Below the pieces are notes generated by a model, which was given only the letters and a program-made list of their open reading frames with translations, was not told the DNA's origin and ran no database searches. A stretch of 64,000 bases of DNA from Mycolicibacterium peregrinum (GTDB lineage Bacteria > Actinomycetota > Actinomycetes > Mycobacteriales > Mycobacteriaceae), in NCBI RefSeq assembly GCF_002102345.1, contig NZ_LQPP01000018.1:278935-342934 (forward strand). Reading direction: 5' to 3'. Position 1 is the first letter of the stretch. Every line of letters starts with the position of its first letter. The position numbers were made by a program, and so were the translations under genes. Below are positions 8,111-16,374 of this stretch, piece by piece.

Positions 8111-10378
8111 TTACACCGAGACCGTCTTCATCGTGGACAGGTCGGTCTGCATCAACCGGACGTTGTAGTCACCCCAGTAGGAGAGGTTGTAGTACAGGTA
8201 CTGCGAGTTGTCCTCCACGACATTGCCGTTGGCGTCGACCTTGTTGAAGTAATCGGTGCCCGACATCGGGTGGACCATGGGCGCATACATGCCGGTGTTG
8301 GACGTCAGGTTGTTGTTCACCAGCGTCGTCGTATCCGACCATTCACCCTGCGGTGAATCCGACACCCGCATCACGACGTTGTTGCCGCCATCGGTGTAGA
8401 GCACGACGTACTTGCCCAGATACTCGTTGTACTGCACCGACATCTCGCTGACATTGCCGCCCGTGGGCAGTCCGCCGACCCAGATGCCGTTCGCGATCTT
8501 GGTGAACAACCCGAAGGTGAAGAAGTCCGCCACCTTGTAGAGCGTCGGCAGGAAATCGGTGCTGCTGGAGCCGAACACCGGAACCGCCGCCGACGGATCA
8601 CCGCTCACCCACTTCCCGGCACCGCTGGAATCCTCACCTGACCAGTACTCGTAGGCGTCCAGGTTGGTGATCTGATCCTTCTGCACCCGGGCTACGTACG
8701 CCGAACCCTGCCTGCCCGAAGGAGTCCCGTACACGTAGACGTACGGGTCGGTCGGGTCGTCCGACATCACCAGCGCGTTCTGCTGGAAATGCTCGTCGCC
8801 CGGAACGTAGGCCGGGCCGGCTCGGAACCAGCCCGACGAGCGCACGGTGTCGCGGTCGACGGTCCAGGTCTTGCCGCCGTCGTCCGAGTAGGCGATCGCG
8901 GAGTAGTTCGTGGTCCAACTGCCCGGGTTGTCCCAGGTGCGGACCGACATCACCGTGGCGTACTGGCGGTAACCGCCCTCGGCGCCGGCGTTTTCGATCG
9001 CGATGGCCGACGTCGGGATCATCGTGTAGGTCTGGCCGAACAGCCCGTTGAGGCCGCCCGGGTCGTAGATGATCTGCGTGGCGCCGGCCGGGGCGCCCCC
9101 GGTGCCGTACCACTGATGCTCCCCGTTGGGGTCGCCGGGATACTGCGCCCCGGCATTGATCACCGCACCGTTGAATTGCAGACCGTCGGACAGATCGGTG
9201 TCGATGGTGCGGAACAGCACGTTGTTGCGCCAGTCGCCGGCCATGCCGGGCTCGCTGTACGTATCGCCGAACAGCGTGTAGATGACGGGTTTTCCGGTCA
9301 CGGGGTCGGTGTAGCCGCTGTTCCACATGATGCCCAGGTCGGTCCCCGCGACGTACCAGTGGTCGGTGACGCCGGGGCCGGTCACCCACCCGAGCTTGGA
9401 GGTGTAATTCGCCAAGGACGACGGAACCTGAGGCTTGGGTGTCAGGTCATCGGTCTGCACAGCGGTATTGGGGGCGGCGGCCGCCATCGGCTGGATTTCG
9501 CCCTCGGCGACCACCGATGCGGCGTCATTGGCCGAGACCACGCGCGAAGCGGCCGGATTGATCGACCGCTCGAATTCCCTTCGTGTCCAAGCCATCATGG
9601 CCCACAAAGCGGGGGACTGGCCGGGTGCGACCGGGGTGTTACCGGCACCGAACGGCGACAGCCCCGCGACGCTCAGCAGGGCCGACACAACCGGGGGTGC
9701 GCTGATCTTGGGTGTGGTGTCCGGCGCAGCCGGGACGCCGGTCTTCGCCGGCACGATGTCTGGGATATCGGGGATGTCGAACTTCGCGACCTCGGTGCCA
9801 AGGGTGGAGACGACATCGTGCTTGGGCTGGGTGATGTTCTCGGCGGCCTCATTCAGCCGCACCACCACCGTGTTGGTGTTGGGGCGTTGCGCGCGCTTCA
9901 GCGTCGGTGCAGACGCCGCCGCATCCGGGGAGATCCGGGTGCTGTCTGTCTTTGCGGTGATTTCGGCCTTGTTGCCGGTCTCGGGGACATTGGTGAGTGT
10001 GCCCTGAATCTTGGTCCGGGCCTTGGTGGTCCGGCTTTGCAGCGGGGTGCGGGCGGTATCCAGGCGGCTCTGTGTCTGCTTGATCGTGTCGCTGACATCA
10101 TTCAGTCCCGACTCGACGTCCTTGCGGATCCGCTCGCCGATCTTCGACAGTGCACCGGACGGAGTCGTGGCCGACTTCTTGATCGTCGATGGTTTGCTCG
10201 GATTCTTCTTGGTCCCCGAGCTCGAGGCGGAACCGTCGGAGCTGCCCGTCGTCGATTTGCCCGGATCGCCGGACCCTCCGTCGGCCCAGGCAATTCCGGT
10301 CCCGGAAGTCAACGCTGTGCCGATGCCGAGAGCAACGGCCAGTGCGCCGACGCGGCCGATGTATTTGGTCGATTCCAT
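8111..10378 (-). CDS. Large secreted DUF4185 protein
   Basis: About 755 residues. A mycobacterial-style signal peptide (MESTKYIGRVGALAVALGIG, cleavage near AWA-DGG) is followed by a low-complexity Ser/Thr/Lys/Pro region (to about residue 330) and a C-terminal DUF4185-like domain of about 410 residues. That domain has repeated Gly/Asp/Trp-rich strands (DLGIMWNSGY, YSEPGMAG, YSDDGGKTW), consistent with a beta-propeller of the sialidase/glycosidase superfold; YSDDGGKTW resembles an Asp-box. The enzymatic activity is not known. The ATG at 10378 is chosen because it begins the signal peptide; a longer in-frame start 42 bp upstream would precede it with charged residues. Surface or cell-wall localisation is inferred. 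Confidence 0.8.
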   Translation of the reverse strand: MESTKYIGRVGALAVALGIGTALTSGTGIAWADGGSGDPGKSTTGSSDGSASSSGTKKNPSKPSTIKKSATTPSGALSKIGERIRKDVESGLNDVSDTIKQTQSRLDTARTPLQSRTTKARTKIQGTLTNVPETGNKAEITAKTDSTRISPDAAASAPTLKRAQRPNTNTVVVRLNEAAENITQPKHDVVSTLGTEVAKFDIPDIPDIVPAKTGVPAAPDTTPKISAPPVVSALLSVAGLSPFGAGNTPVAPGQSPALWAMMAWTRREFERSINPAASRVVSANDAASVVAEGEIQPMAAAAPNTAVQTDDLTPKPQVPSSLANYTSKLGWVTGPGVTDHWYVAGTDLGIMWNSGYTDPVTGKPVIYTLFGDTYSEPGMAGDWRNNVLFRTIDTDLSDGLQFNGAVINAGAQYPGDPNGEHQWYGTGGAPAGATQIIYDPGGLNGLFGQTYTMIPTSAIAIENAGAEGGYRQYATVMSVRTWDNPGSWTTNYSAIAYSDDGGKTWTVDRDTVRSSGWFRAGPAYVPGDEHFQQNALVMSDDPTDPYVYVYGTPSGRQGSAYVARVQKDQITNLDAYEYWSGEDSSGAGKWVSGDPSAAVPVFGSSSTDFLPTLYKVADFFTFGLFTKIANGIWVGGLPTGGNVSEMSVQYNEYLGKYVVLYTDGGNNVVMRVSDSPQGEWSDTTTLVNNNLTSNTGMYAPMVHPMSGTDYFNKVDANGNVVEDNSQYLYYNLSYWGDYNVRLMQTDLSTMKTVSV

Positions 10379-10503
10379 GACGCTCCGTACCAGTCCACTC
10401 CGCTCAGAACCCCGACCCAAACGAAACGTACCGTGTGCCGTTCACGGTGTTGGGCAAACACGCCGAATCGCCGAGAGTGTGCCGGTGCCGCGACTGCCCG
10501 CCG

Positions 10504-11957
10504 TCACCTGATCCGGTAATGGGCGGGGTCCGGCGCGGACAGCATACGCGTGAGGGTAGCCCGGTCGAACGGCCACAGGTCGATGGTTCCGGCGTCGGTG
10601 AGGTACCACGAGTTGCACCCGGTGTTCCAGACCGTCGGGCCGAGCGCGTCGGCGACTGCGGCGTTGAACTCGTCGGTGGCCTCCTCGGTGACCTCGACCT
10701 CGCAGAGTTCGCCGTTCTCAAACCGCTTGAGCCAGGCCACGATGTAGCCGGCGGTGCGCTCGGCCGAGTACTGCAGCGGGATCGATCCCGTCGGCGAGTT
10801 CGGGCCGAGCACGGTGAACAGGTTCGGAAACCCGGGGATTGCCGTCATGCGGTACGCCCGTGGGCCCTTGACCCACGTCTCGTCGAGGGTGATCCCGTCG
10901 CGGCCCACGACGGTCATCGGCCGCATGTAGTTGTGCGCCTGGAACCGGTGGCCAGCACCGCGACATCGACGTCGTGGTGCGTGCCGTCGGCGGTGCGGAT
11001 ACCCGTCGGGGTGAATTCCTGGATGGGATCGTCGACCAGCGTGGCGTTGGGGCGCTTGATGGCGCGGTAGTACGTGCCCGAGACCACTTGCCGTTTACAC
11101 AGCGGTTCATAGTCCGGAGTGAGTTTCGCCCGGAGCGTCCGGTCACGGACCTGGGCGGCCAGGCTCCACCGGGCGTAGGACTGCACCAGCTTGCGCCGCC
11201 ACGAGGGCGTGGTGACGACATCGGCGAGGATGTTCGATCCCCACTGCAGACGTCGGAAGAGAAAGTCGTGCCATCCCGGCCGCCGGTGCAGGACCTTGGC
11301 GAGCACCGACGACTGCCGTAGCGACATCGGTGCCCACAGGATCCACTGCGGGGATCTGGCGAAGTGCAACAGCGTGCGGGCCTTGGGTTGCAGGGCCGAA
11401 ACCACCTGCACGCCGGTCGATCCCGTGCCGATCACGGCGATTCGCCGGCCGTCGGTCTCCACCTCCGGATCCCACCGCGCGGTGTGCACGATCTGCCCGC
11501 CGAAGGTGTCCATGCCGGGAATGTCGGGGATCGACGGATGGTGCAGCACCCCGGTGGCGCAGATGACGAAATCGGCCGTCAGTGTGTCGCCATCGGCGGT
11601 CGTGAGTGTCCATGACGTGGCGGTGCTGTCGTAACGCGCCTCGGTGACTTCGGTGTCGCACCGCAGATGGGCGTCGAGTCCGAACCGTTCCATGACATCG
11701 CGGTGATAGCGCTGGATGTCCTCACCGGCGGCCCAGATGTGGCTCCAGTCCGGTTTCGGTGCGAACGAGAACTGGTAGATCTGCGACGGCACGTCACAGG
11801 TGAGTCCCGGGTAGCGGTTCCAGTGCCAGACGCCTCCGACGTCCGAACCCTTTTCCAGGATGGTGAAATTCGTGAATCCGGCTTGCTGAAGCGTGTAGGC
11901 GGTGGCGATTCCGGCCATCCCCGCGCCGATGATGACGATGCGGACTTCGCGGCTCAT
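10504..11957 (-). pseudogene. Flavin-containing Baeyer-Villiger-type monooxygenase, frameshifted
   Basis: The first part (11957 down to about 10945) encodes an FAD motif (GAGMAG, residues 11-16), the Baeyer-Villiger fingerprint F-x-G-x-x-x-H-x-x-x-W (152-162) and a second Rossmann motif GTGSTG (177-182). At the ATG motif near residue 338 the reading frame breaks. The rest (MRPMTVVG... to ...AHYRIR) continues in another frame from about 10944 down to 10504. One extra T in the sense strand (one A on the plus strand at GGAACC, 10941-10946) would restore a contiguous protein of about 484 residues, the normal length for the family. It is therefore either a recent single-base deletion or a sequencing error. 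Its start overlaps the patatin stop by 4 bp. Confidence 0.85.
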
Positions 11958-12883
11958 CGAGCCTCCTCGCTGACGCCGAGCGCCTGCCGGACTGTGGCGG
12001 GTGCGGTGAGCATCGATGCCTCGAACGCCGACTGCCGCCGGTCACGGCGCATGAAGTGGGAACCCAGGCCTGCGAGATCTGCCGCGTCGGGACGGATGAG
12101 GACGACCTGCGTGCCACGCGCCCGTACGGCCGCCACTTCGCGGTCCAGGCCCACCGACATCGGCCGGCGCAGCAGACCATGCTCCAGTGTTCCGCCGAGT
12201 CCCGGTGCACGTGTTCCCGGTTCGGAGGCCATGGGGGTGATCACGTAGATGGTCTCGGCTTCCTCGGGGCCGACCAGATCGATCGATGCCGTCGAGGCGG
12301 CGCCACCGTCGACGAAATTCCTGCCGTCGATCGTGACTGGTGGCATCCAGCCAGGGACCGCCCAGGATGCGCGTAGGGCTTCACCTGCGGTGGCCTGCGG
12401 CGCACCTGGCGCTCCGAAGACGACACGCTCGCCGCGCTGGTAGTCGAACGCGACCATCCGGGCACCGGGGTGTCCCACCCAACCTGTGCCATCGGAGAAT
12501 CCGTCGGCAAGGCGCTGCAACCAGTCGGTGTTGCCTCGACCGACGGGGGCGATACCGGTGGCAGCGGCGAGACCCTTTTGGCTGACGAGCAGCCGCGGGT
12601 TGAGCAGGCGGGGCGCAGGAATCGGCGGCAGGCTGGGTGGCGTGTCCGCGATGTGGCGGCGCAGGCGCTCGTCGGTAGAGGTGCCGCGCTGCATCGAGAT
12701 CAGATCGTCCACCGTGGCACCGCCACCGAGCATCGTGACGAGCTCGGCTCCAGCCGAGGTGCCCTGCAGCACAGCGGCGTCCCGCGGATCCCATCCGGTT
12801 TCTTCGGCCAGCGCATGCAGCGCTGCGACTGTCCACGCCCCTCCGATGGTCCCACCGCAGCCGATCGCCAGTGCCTTGGTCAT
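11954..12883 (-). CDS. Patatin-like phospholipase
   Basis: 309 residues with the patatin hallmarks: a Gly-rich oxyanion region (GCGGTIGG, residues 8-15), nucleophile elbow GTSAG (Ser43) and catalytic Asp in DGG (Asp192). Together these give a Ser-Asp dyad acyl hydrolase acting on phospholipids or other lipid esters. No signal peptide, so probably cytosolic or membrane-associated. It overlaps the SDR upstream (ATGA, 4 bp) and the monooxygenase downstream (4 bp), so SDR, patatin and monooxygenase form a single translationally coupled operon. Confidence 0.88.
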   Translation of the reverse strand: MTKALAIGCGGTIGGAWTVAALHALAEETGWDPRDAAVLQGTSAGAELVTMLGGGATVDDLISMQRGTSTDERLRRHIADTPPSLPPIPAPRLLNPRLLVSQKGLAAATGIAPVGRGNTDWLQRLADGFSDGTGWVGHPGARMVAFDYQRGERVVFGAPGAPQATAGEALRASWAVPGWMPPVTIDGRNFVDGGAASTASIDLVGPEEAETIYVITPMASEPGTRAPGLGGTLEHGLLRRPMSVGLDREVAAVRARGTQVVLIRPDAADLAGLGSHFMRRDRRQSAFEASMLTAPATVRQALGVSEEAR

Positions 12884-13764
12884 GGCGTTACCTCGGAATC
12901 GGACTGTGCGCCATGGGCTTTCGACTGCCGTTCGAGACGCTGCAAGTAGCTGGATCGACCCCGCGCGTCGAGGGCGGTCAGGGCGCGGCGGTCATCGATC
13001 CTGGCACGGACTGCGCTCTGGAGCGTCTCGGGCACCAACGCGTCCACCAGGGCCCAGCCGGGAGCGACCCAACCCGGCACCGAGGTGCGGGCGGCGTGAG
13101 TGCGCACAGTCTTGAGGATCGCGCGCGCGACGTCGTCGGGATCCACTGTGGGAAGGCCGTTGCCGAGCTGCACGCCGGAGGTGAGTTCGGTTCGAACCGC
13201 CGACGGCAGGACTGCCGACACGGTGATCCCGGTGCCCGCGTACTCGCGACGTGCGGCCAACGACGCGCCGAGTGCGGCGAACTTGCTGGCGTTGTAGGTC
13301 ACCATTCCGGGGATCGGGATCATGCCCGCCATCGACGCGACATTGACGACGTGACCGCGACCGCGGGCCACCATCGACGGGACCACGGCGCGCATGCCGT
13401 TGAGGACGCCACGTACGTTGACGTCGAGGATCAGGTCAGTGGTGGCCTCCGGTTCGGCATCGAATGCTCCGAGGGGCATGACCCCGGCGTTGTTCACCAG
13501 GATGTCGACGGGGCCCGATTCCCGGAGGACGTCGGAGACGAAACCCTCCCACGACGACCGCTGCGTGACGTCGAGGTGGGCCGCCCGGCAGCGGGGGATA
13601 CCGGCCGCGGTCGTCGCGGCCACATCGGCATCGACATCGCCGATCCATACCGTGGCTCCGCGAGCCGAGAACAGCTCCGCTGTCTTGGCGCCGATGCCCC
13701 GGGCCCCGCCGGTGATGATCACCACCGCGCCGTCCACCGACGCTTGCCGCTGTGAAAACCGCAC
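12880..13764 (-). CDS. Short-chain dehydrogenase/reductase
   Basis: 294 residues. It is a classical SDR: cofactor motif TGGARGIG near the N-terminus, NNAG in the middle, catalytic Ser (VNVAS) and YNASK. The C-terminus is extended by about 50 residues with an Arg-rich tail. It presumably oxidises or reduces a hydroxy/keto group on a lipid-like substrate together with the coupled patatin and monooxygenase. The GTG at 13764 is chosen because AGGGGAGG (minus strand, 13771-13778) sits 6 bp upstream; the longer in-frame start at 13797 lies beyond this Shine-Dalgarno, within the operator region. It is first in the operon. Confidence 0.85.
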   Translation of the reverse strand: MRFSQRQASVDGAVVIITGGARGIGAKTAELFSARGATVWIGDVDADVAATTAAGIPRCRAAHLDVTQRSSWEGFVSDVLRESGPVDILVNNAGVMPLGAFDAEPEATTDLILDVNVRGVLNGMRAVVPSMVARGRGHVVNVASMAGMIPIPGMVTYNASKFAALGASLAARREYAGTGITVSAVLPSAVRTELTSGVQLGNGLPTVDPDDVARAILKTVRTHAARTSVPGWVAPGWALVDALVPETLQSAVRARIDDRRALTALDARGRSSYLQRLERQSKAHGAQSDSEVTP

Positions 13765-13795
13765 GTCATGCCTCCCCTGTAGTCGTTTCACGACC

Positions 13796-13820
13796 ATTCG
13801 GATACTGACGGTATCTGAAT
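13796..13820. promoter_or_regulatory. 25-bp near-perfect palindrome, probable TetR operator
   Basis: Two 10-bp arms (ATTCGGATAC and GTATCTGAAT, complementary at 9 of 10 positions) flank a TGACG centre. It sits between the SDR operon (start 13764, minus) and the divergent TetR gene (start 13871, plus), the usual place for an autoregulating TetR site. A second, weaker inverted repeat (ACTTTG 13821-13826, CAAAGT 13842-13847) follows. Repression of both directions is inferred. Confidence 0.7.
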
Positions 13821-13870
13821 ACTTTGAGTTAAATCAATACCCAAAGTCTCCTGCGCTCTATCATCAGCGC

Positions 13871-14506
13871 ATGCCGCGGCTGACCAGGGCTCAACGCCAG
13901 GAACAGACGCGGGCCGAGCTATTGCAGGCCGCCAAGAAGCGCTTCCTGAGCCACGGGTATGCCGCCACGAGCCTCGAAGACATCGCCGACGACGCGGGCT
14001 TCTCCAAGGGCGCCGTGTACTCCAACTTCGGCAGCAAACCAAACCTCTGCCGCGATGTCCTCGAGCTGATCCACCGGGAGAAGTTCGCCGAGATGGCCGA
14101 GCTCGCGATATCAGATGCCGAGTTGGACACCCGCGTGGAGGCGTTGAGCGCCTGGCTGGAGCGCACCGCAGGCGACGTCGGCTGGACCATGCTCGAACTC
14201 GAATTCGCGGTCCTGTCGCGGAACAATCCCGAGCTGGCCCAGATGATCACGGCGTTGCGCAACGAGGCCGCGCAGATGGTCATCGACGTAGTCAGGTCGA
14301 TGTCCGCCGAGTTGGGCCTCACCGAAACGCAATTGGTGAACAGCGACGTGGCAGCGAGCCTCGAGGATCTCGGCAGTCTGCTGCTCAGTGCCGGAATCGG
14401 CCTCGGTATCCAGCGGGCCATCGATCCCTCGGTGCCGGCCCGGCCGTTCACCGACGCGTTCGGGCACCTGGTGAAACTGCTTGCCGCCCTGGGATCGCCG
14501 AAGTAA
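13871..14506 (+). CDS. TetR-family transcriptional regulator
   Basis: 211 residues with an N-terminal TetR HTH (about 10-56: RAELLQAAKKRFLSHGY, then TSLEDIADDAGFSKGAVYSNF, which carries the recognition helix). An all-helical ligand-binding domain follows, rich in hydrophobic residues. The gene diverges from the SDR-patatin-monooxygenase operon across 106 bp with a strong palindrome, and lies 9 bp before the HSL-type hydrolase, so it likely controls both sets. A TATCAT hexamer (13859-13864) ends 6 bp before the ATG, consistent with a leaderless start. The inducer is unknown, probably lipid-like. Confidence 0.88.
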   Translation: MPRLTRAQRQEQTRAELLQAAKKRFLSHGYAATSLEDIADDAGFSKGAVYSNFGSKPNLCRDVLELIHREKFAEMAELAISDAELDTRVEALSAWLERTAGDVGWTMLELEFAVLSRNNPELAQMITALRNEAAQMVIDVVRSMSAELGLTETQLVNSDVAASLEDLGSLLLSAGIGLGIQRAIDPSVPARPFTDAFGHLVKLLAALGSPK

Positions 14507-14515
14507 GGAGTTTGG

Positions 14516-15550
14516 ATGGTATTACCGGCCGCCGCACTGTCGACCCGACGCCCGAGTCGCAGATCCCGGGCGTGCTACGGCATCGCCCGCCGAACCCTCC
14601 TCGTTCAGGTGCGGCGATCCGTCGCCTATCAAGGGAGTCGATCCGCCGAGGATCGCCTCGCGGCAATCGGTCGTCGCATCAATGCGCTCGCGCGGCTCCA
14701 GCGACTGCGCCCGAAGCGGGGGCTGCGGGTCAGCCGGATCACGCTGGGGCGCGTCACCGTGGAGACCATCCGCACTGCCGAAGCTGCTCACCGCCCCCTG
14801 TCTGACGGCGCCATCCTCTACCTGCACGGCGGGGGATTCTTTCTCGGCGGCTTCGACACCCACCAGCACGTCGTGGTCGCACTTGCCCGGCGAACCCAAC
14901 TTCCCGTGGTGCACGTCGAGTATCGGCAGCACCCTGATGTGACCGTCGACGAGTCCGTGACGGACTGCCTGCGTGTCTACCGCTGGATGTTGGACCAGGG
15001 CGCGGAGCCGGCCAACACCATCGTGGCAGGTGACTCGCCAGGTGGATTCCTCGCATTCGCAACCGTTCTCGCCGCCCAGGCGCAGAACGCCGGTACGCCC
15101 GCCGGCGTCATCGGTGTCAGCCCGCTGCTCGAACTCGACGGAGAACGCCGCTCCGGCCATCCCAACTTCGCCGAAGACAGGATGGGAATCGGACTCGCCC
15201 TGCCGATGATCGTCGAATGCGTCGGCCCCAAGGACTCGGACGGTCATGCCCTGTCACCGGTCAACGGAGCGCTCACCGATTTTCCGCCGAGCCTGATCAT
15301 CGCGGCGGAATCGGAGGCACTGCGTTGCGATGCCGAACGCATGCATGAAGTGCTGACCGATGCGGGGCGCTCGTGCGCGCTCAAGGTCTGGCCCGGTCAG
15401 CTCCACGCTTTCCCGGCGTTCCTGCCGTTTCTGCCGGAGAGCCGGGAGGCCCGCGACTGCATGGTCGAGTTCATTCAGGATTGCTTGGGCACCAGTAAGC
15501 GCAGTGCGGCCGGCACCGCGGACACCGTGACCGGCAACGGGGCCGCGTAA
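14516..15550 (+). CDS. HSL-family alpha/beta hydrolase (esterase/lipase)
   Basis: 344 residues. It has the hormone-sensitive-lipase oxyanion motif HGGG (104-107), nucleophile elbow GDSPGG (Ser174; usual form GDSAGG), an acidic residue in the AAESEALRCDA segment and a catalytic His in QLHAFP. No signal peptide. Shine-Dalgarno AAGGAG (14505-14510) precedes the ATG by 5 bp and begins just inside the TetR stop codon, indicating an operon with that regulator. Its last 76 bp overlap the 3' end of the convergent lipid kinase gene. Probably an ester hydrolase of the same pathway as the divergent SDR operon. Confidence 0.86.
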   Translation: MVLPAAALSTRRPSRRSRACYGIARRTLLVQVRRSVAYQGSRSAEDRLAAIGRRINALARLQRLRPKRGLRVSRITLGRVTVETIRTAEAAHRPLSDGAILYLHGGGFFLGGFDTHQHVVVALARRTQLPVVHVEYRQHPDVTVDESVTDCLRVYRWMLDQGAEPANTIVAGDSPGGFLAFATVLAAQAQNAGTPAGVIGVSPLLELDGERRSGHPNFAEDRMGIGLALPMIVECVGPKDSDGHALSPVNGALTDFPPSLIIAAESEALRCDAERMHEVLTDAGRSCALKVWPGQLHAFPAFLPFLPESREARDCMVEFIQDCLGTSKRSAAGTADTVTGNGAA

Positions 15551-16374
15551 TCCCCGTCGGCGTAGGCGTTTATCCCCGGGCATTCCACGTGGATCGTCTT
15601 GGCCCGCTTGGTGGTCACCTCGTCGAGCTCGACGTGGGTGCCCTTGAAAACCGTGGGGAACAAGCGGATCAACCTAGTCCGGGATGCCGACGTGATCATC
15701 GTGACGTCGAGCAGTCCGTCCGAATGGTCGGCACCGGGGCAGATCAACATGCCGCCGCCGTAACTGCGGGTGTTGCCGAACGCCGCCAGGGTGAGGTCGG
15801 TGCGGATCTCCGGGCCGTCGTCGAACGTGATCCGGAACGGCAGCAGCCGTAGCTTCGAGATCTCCGCGACCATCGCCACGTTGTAGCGCATCCGGCCGTG
15901 CGGCCACCGCATCCGGTTGGTCCGGTCACTGACCAGCGAATCGAACCCGGCGGCCATCACGGTGCCGAACCACTTGACCGTGCCGGCGGCATCCTCGATG
16001 TGACCGAGGTCGACCGTCTCGGTGTGGCCGTCGGCGATGACGTCGGCCGCAGCCTCGGGATCGCCTGTCGGTAAACGATATTCGCGTGCGTGGTCATTGC
16101 CTGTCCCGGCCGGCACGATGCCCAGTGGGACATCGCCGGTGGCCAGCGCCTGCAGGGCCAGCGAGATCACTCCGTCGCCGCCGACCACCACGAGGGCGTC
16201 GGTGCCGCGGTCGAGCGCCTCGTCGACCAGGCGGCGGGCGTGCGCGGCGTCGGTCCCGACGATCGCGCACACGTCGATGCCGCGCCGCTGGAGCTGCGCG
16301 ACCGCCCGCTCGGCCGCATGCGGCGCATTGCCATGTCCCGACAGGGGATTGGTCAGGACCGTGACCCGATTCAC
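15475..16374 (-). CDS. Diacylglycerol/lipid kinase (DAGK catalytic domain)
   Basis: 299 residues matching the bacterial DgkB/YegS-like lipid kinases: N-terminal TVLTNPLSGHG, nucleotide-binding GGDG (VVVGGDGVISLAL, about 65-77), PAGTGND (about 88-94) and a C-terminal beta-sandwich. It phosphorylates diacylglycerol or a related lipid with ATP; the mycobacterial orthologue (Rv2252 type) is linked to phosphatidic acid and PIM synthesis. The GTG start at 16374 overlaps the stop of the upstream FAD oxidase by 4 bp (GTGA), so they are coupled. Its 3' end overlaps the hydrolase on the other strand by 76 bp. Confidence 0.88.
   Translation of the reverse strand: MNRVTVLTNPLSGHGNAPHAAERAVAQLQRRGIDVCAIVGTDAAHARRLVDEALDRGTDALVVVGGDGVISLALQALATGDVPLGIVPAGTGNDHAREYRLPTGDPEAAADVIADGHTETVDLGHIEDAAGTVKWFGTVMAAGFDSLVSDRTNRMRWPHGRMRYNVAMVAEISKLRLLPFRITFDDGPEIRTDLTLAAFGNTRSYGGGMLICPGADHSDGLLDVTMITSASRTRLIRLFPTVFKGTHVELDEVTTKRAKTIHVECPGINAYADGDYAAPLPVTVSAVPAALRLLVPKQS

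Noticed and set aside
10379..10503. Small gene between the monooxygenase remnant and the DUF4185 gene
   Set aside because: No frame with a start, ribosome binding site and plausible protein; only a weak GTGTT/AACAC hairpin is visible, and the region probably holds the DUF4185 promoter.
8789..10519. Plus-strand frame opposite the DUF4185 gene
   Set aside because: Antisense shadow without homology signs.
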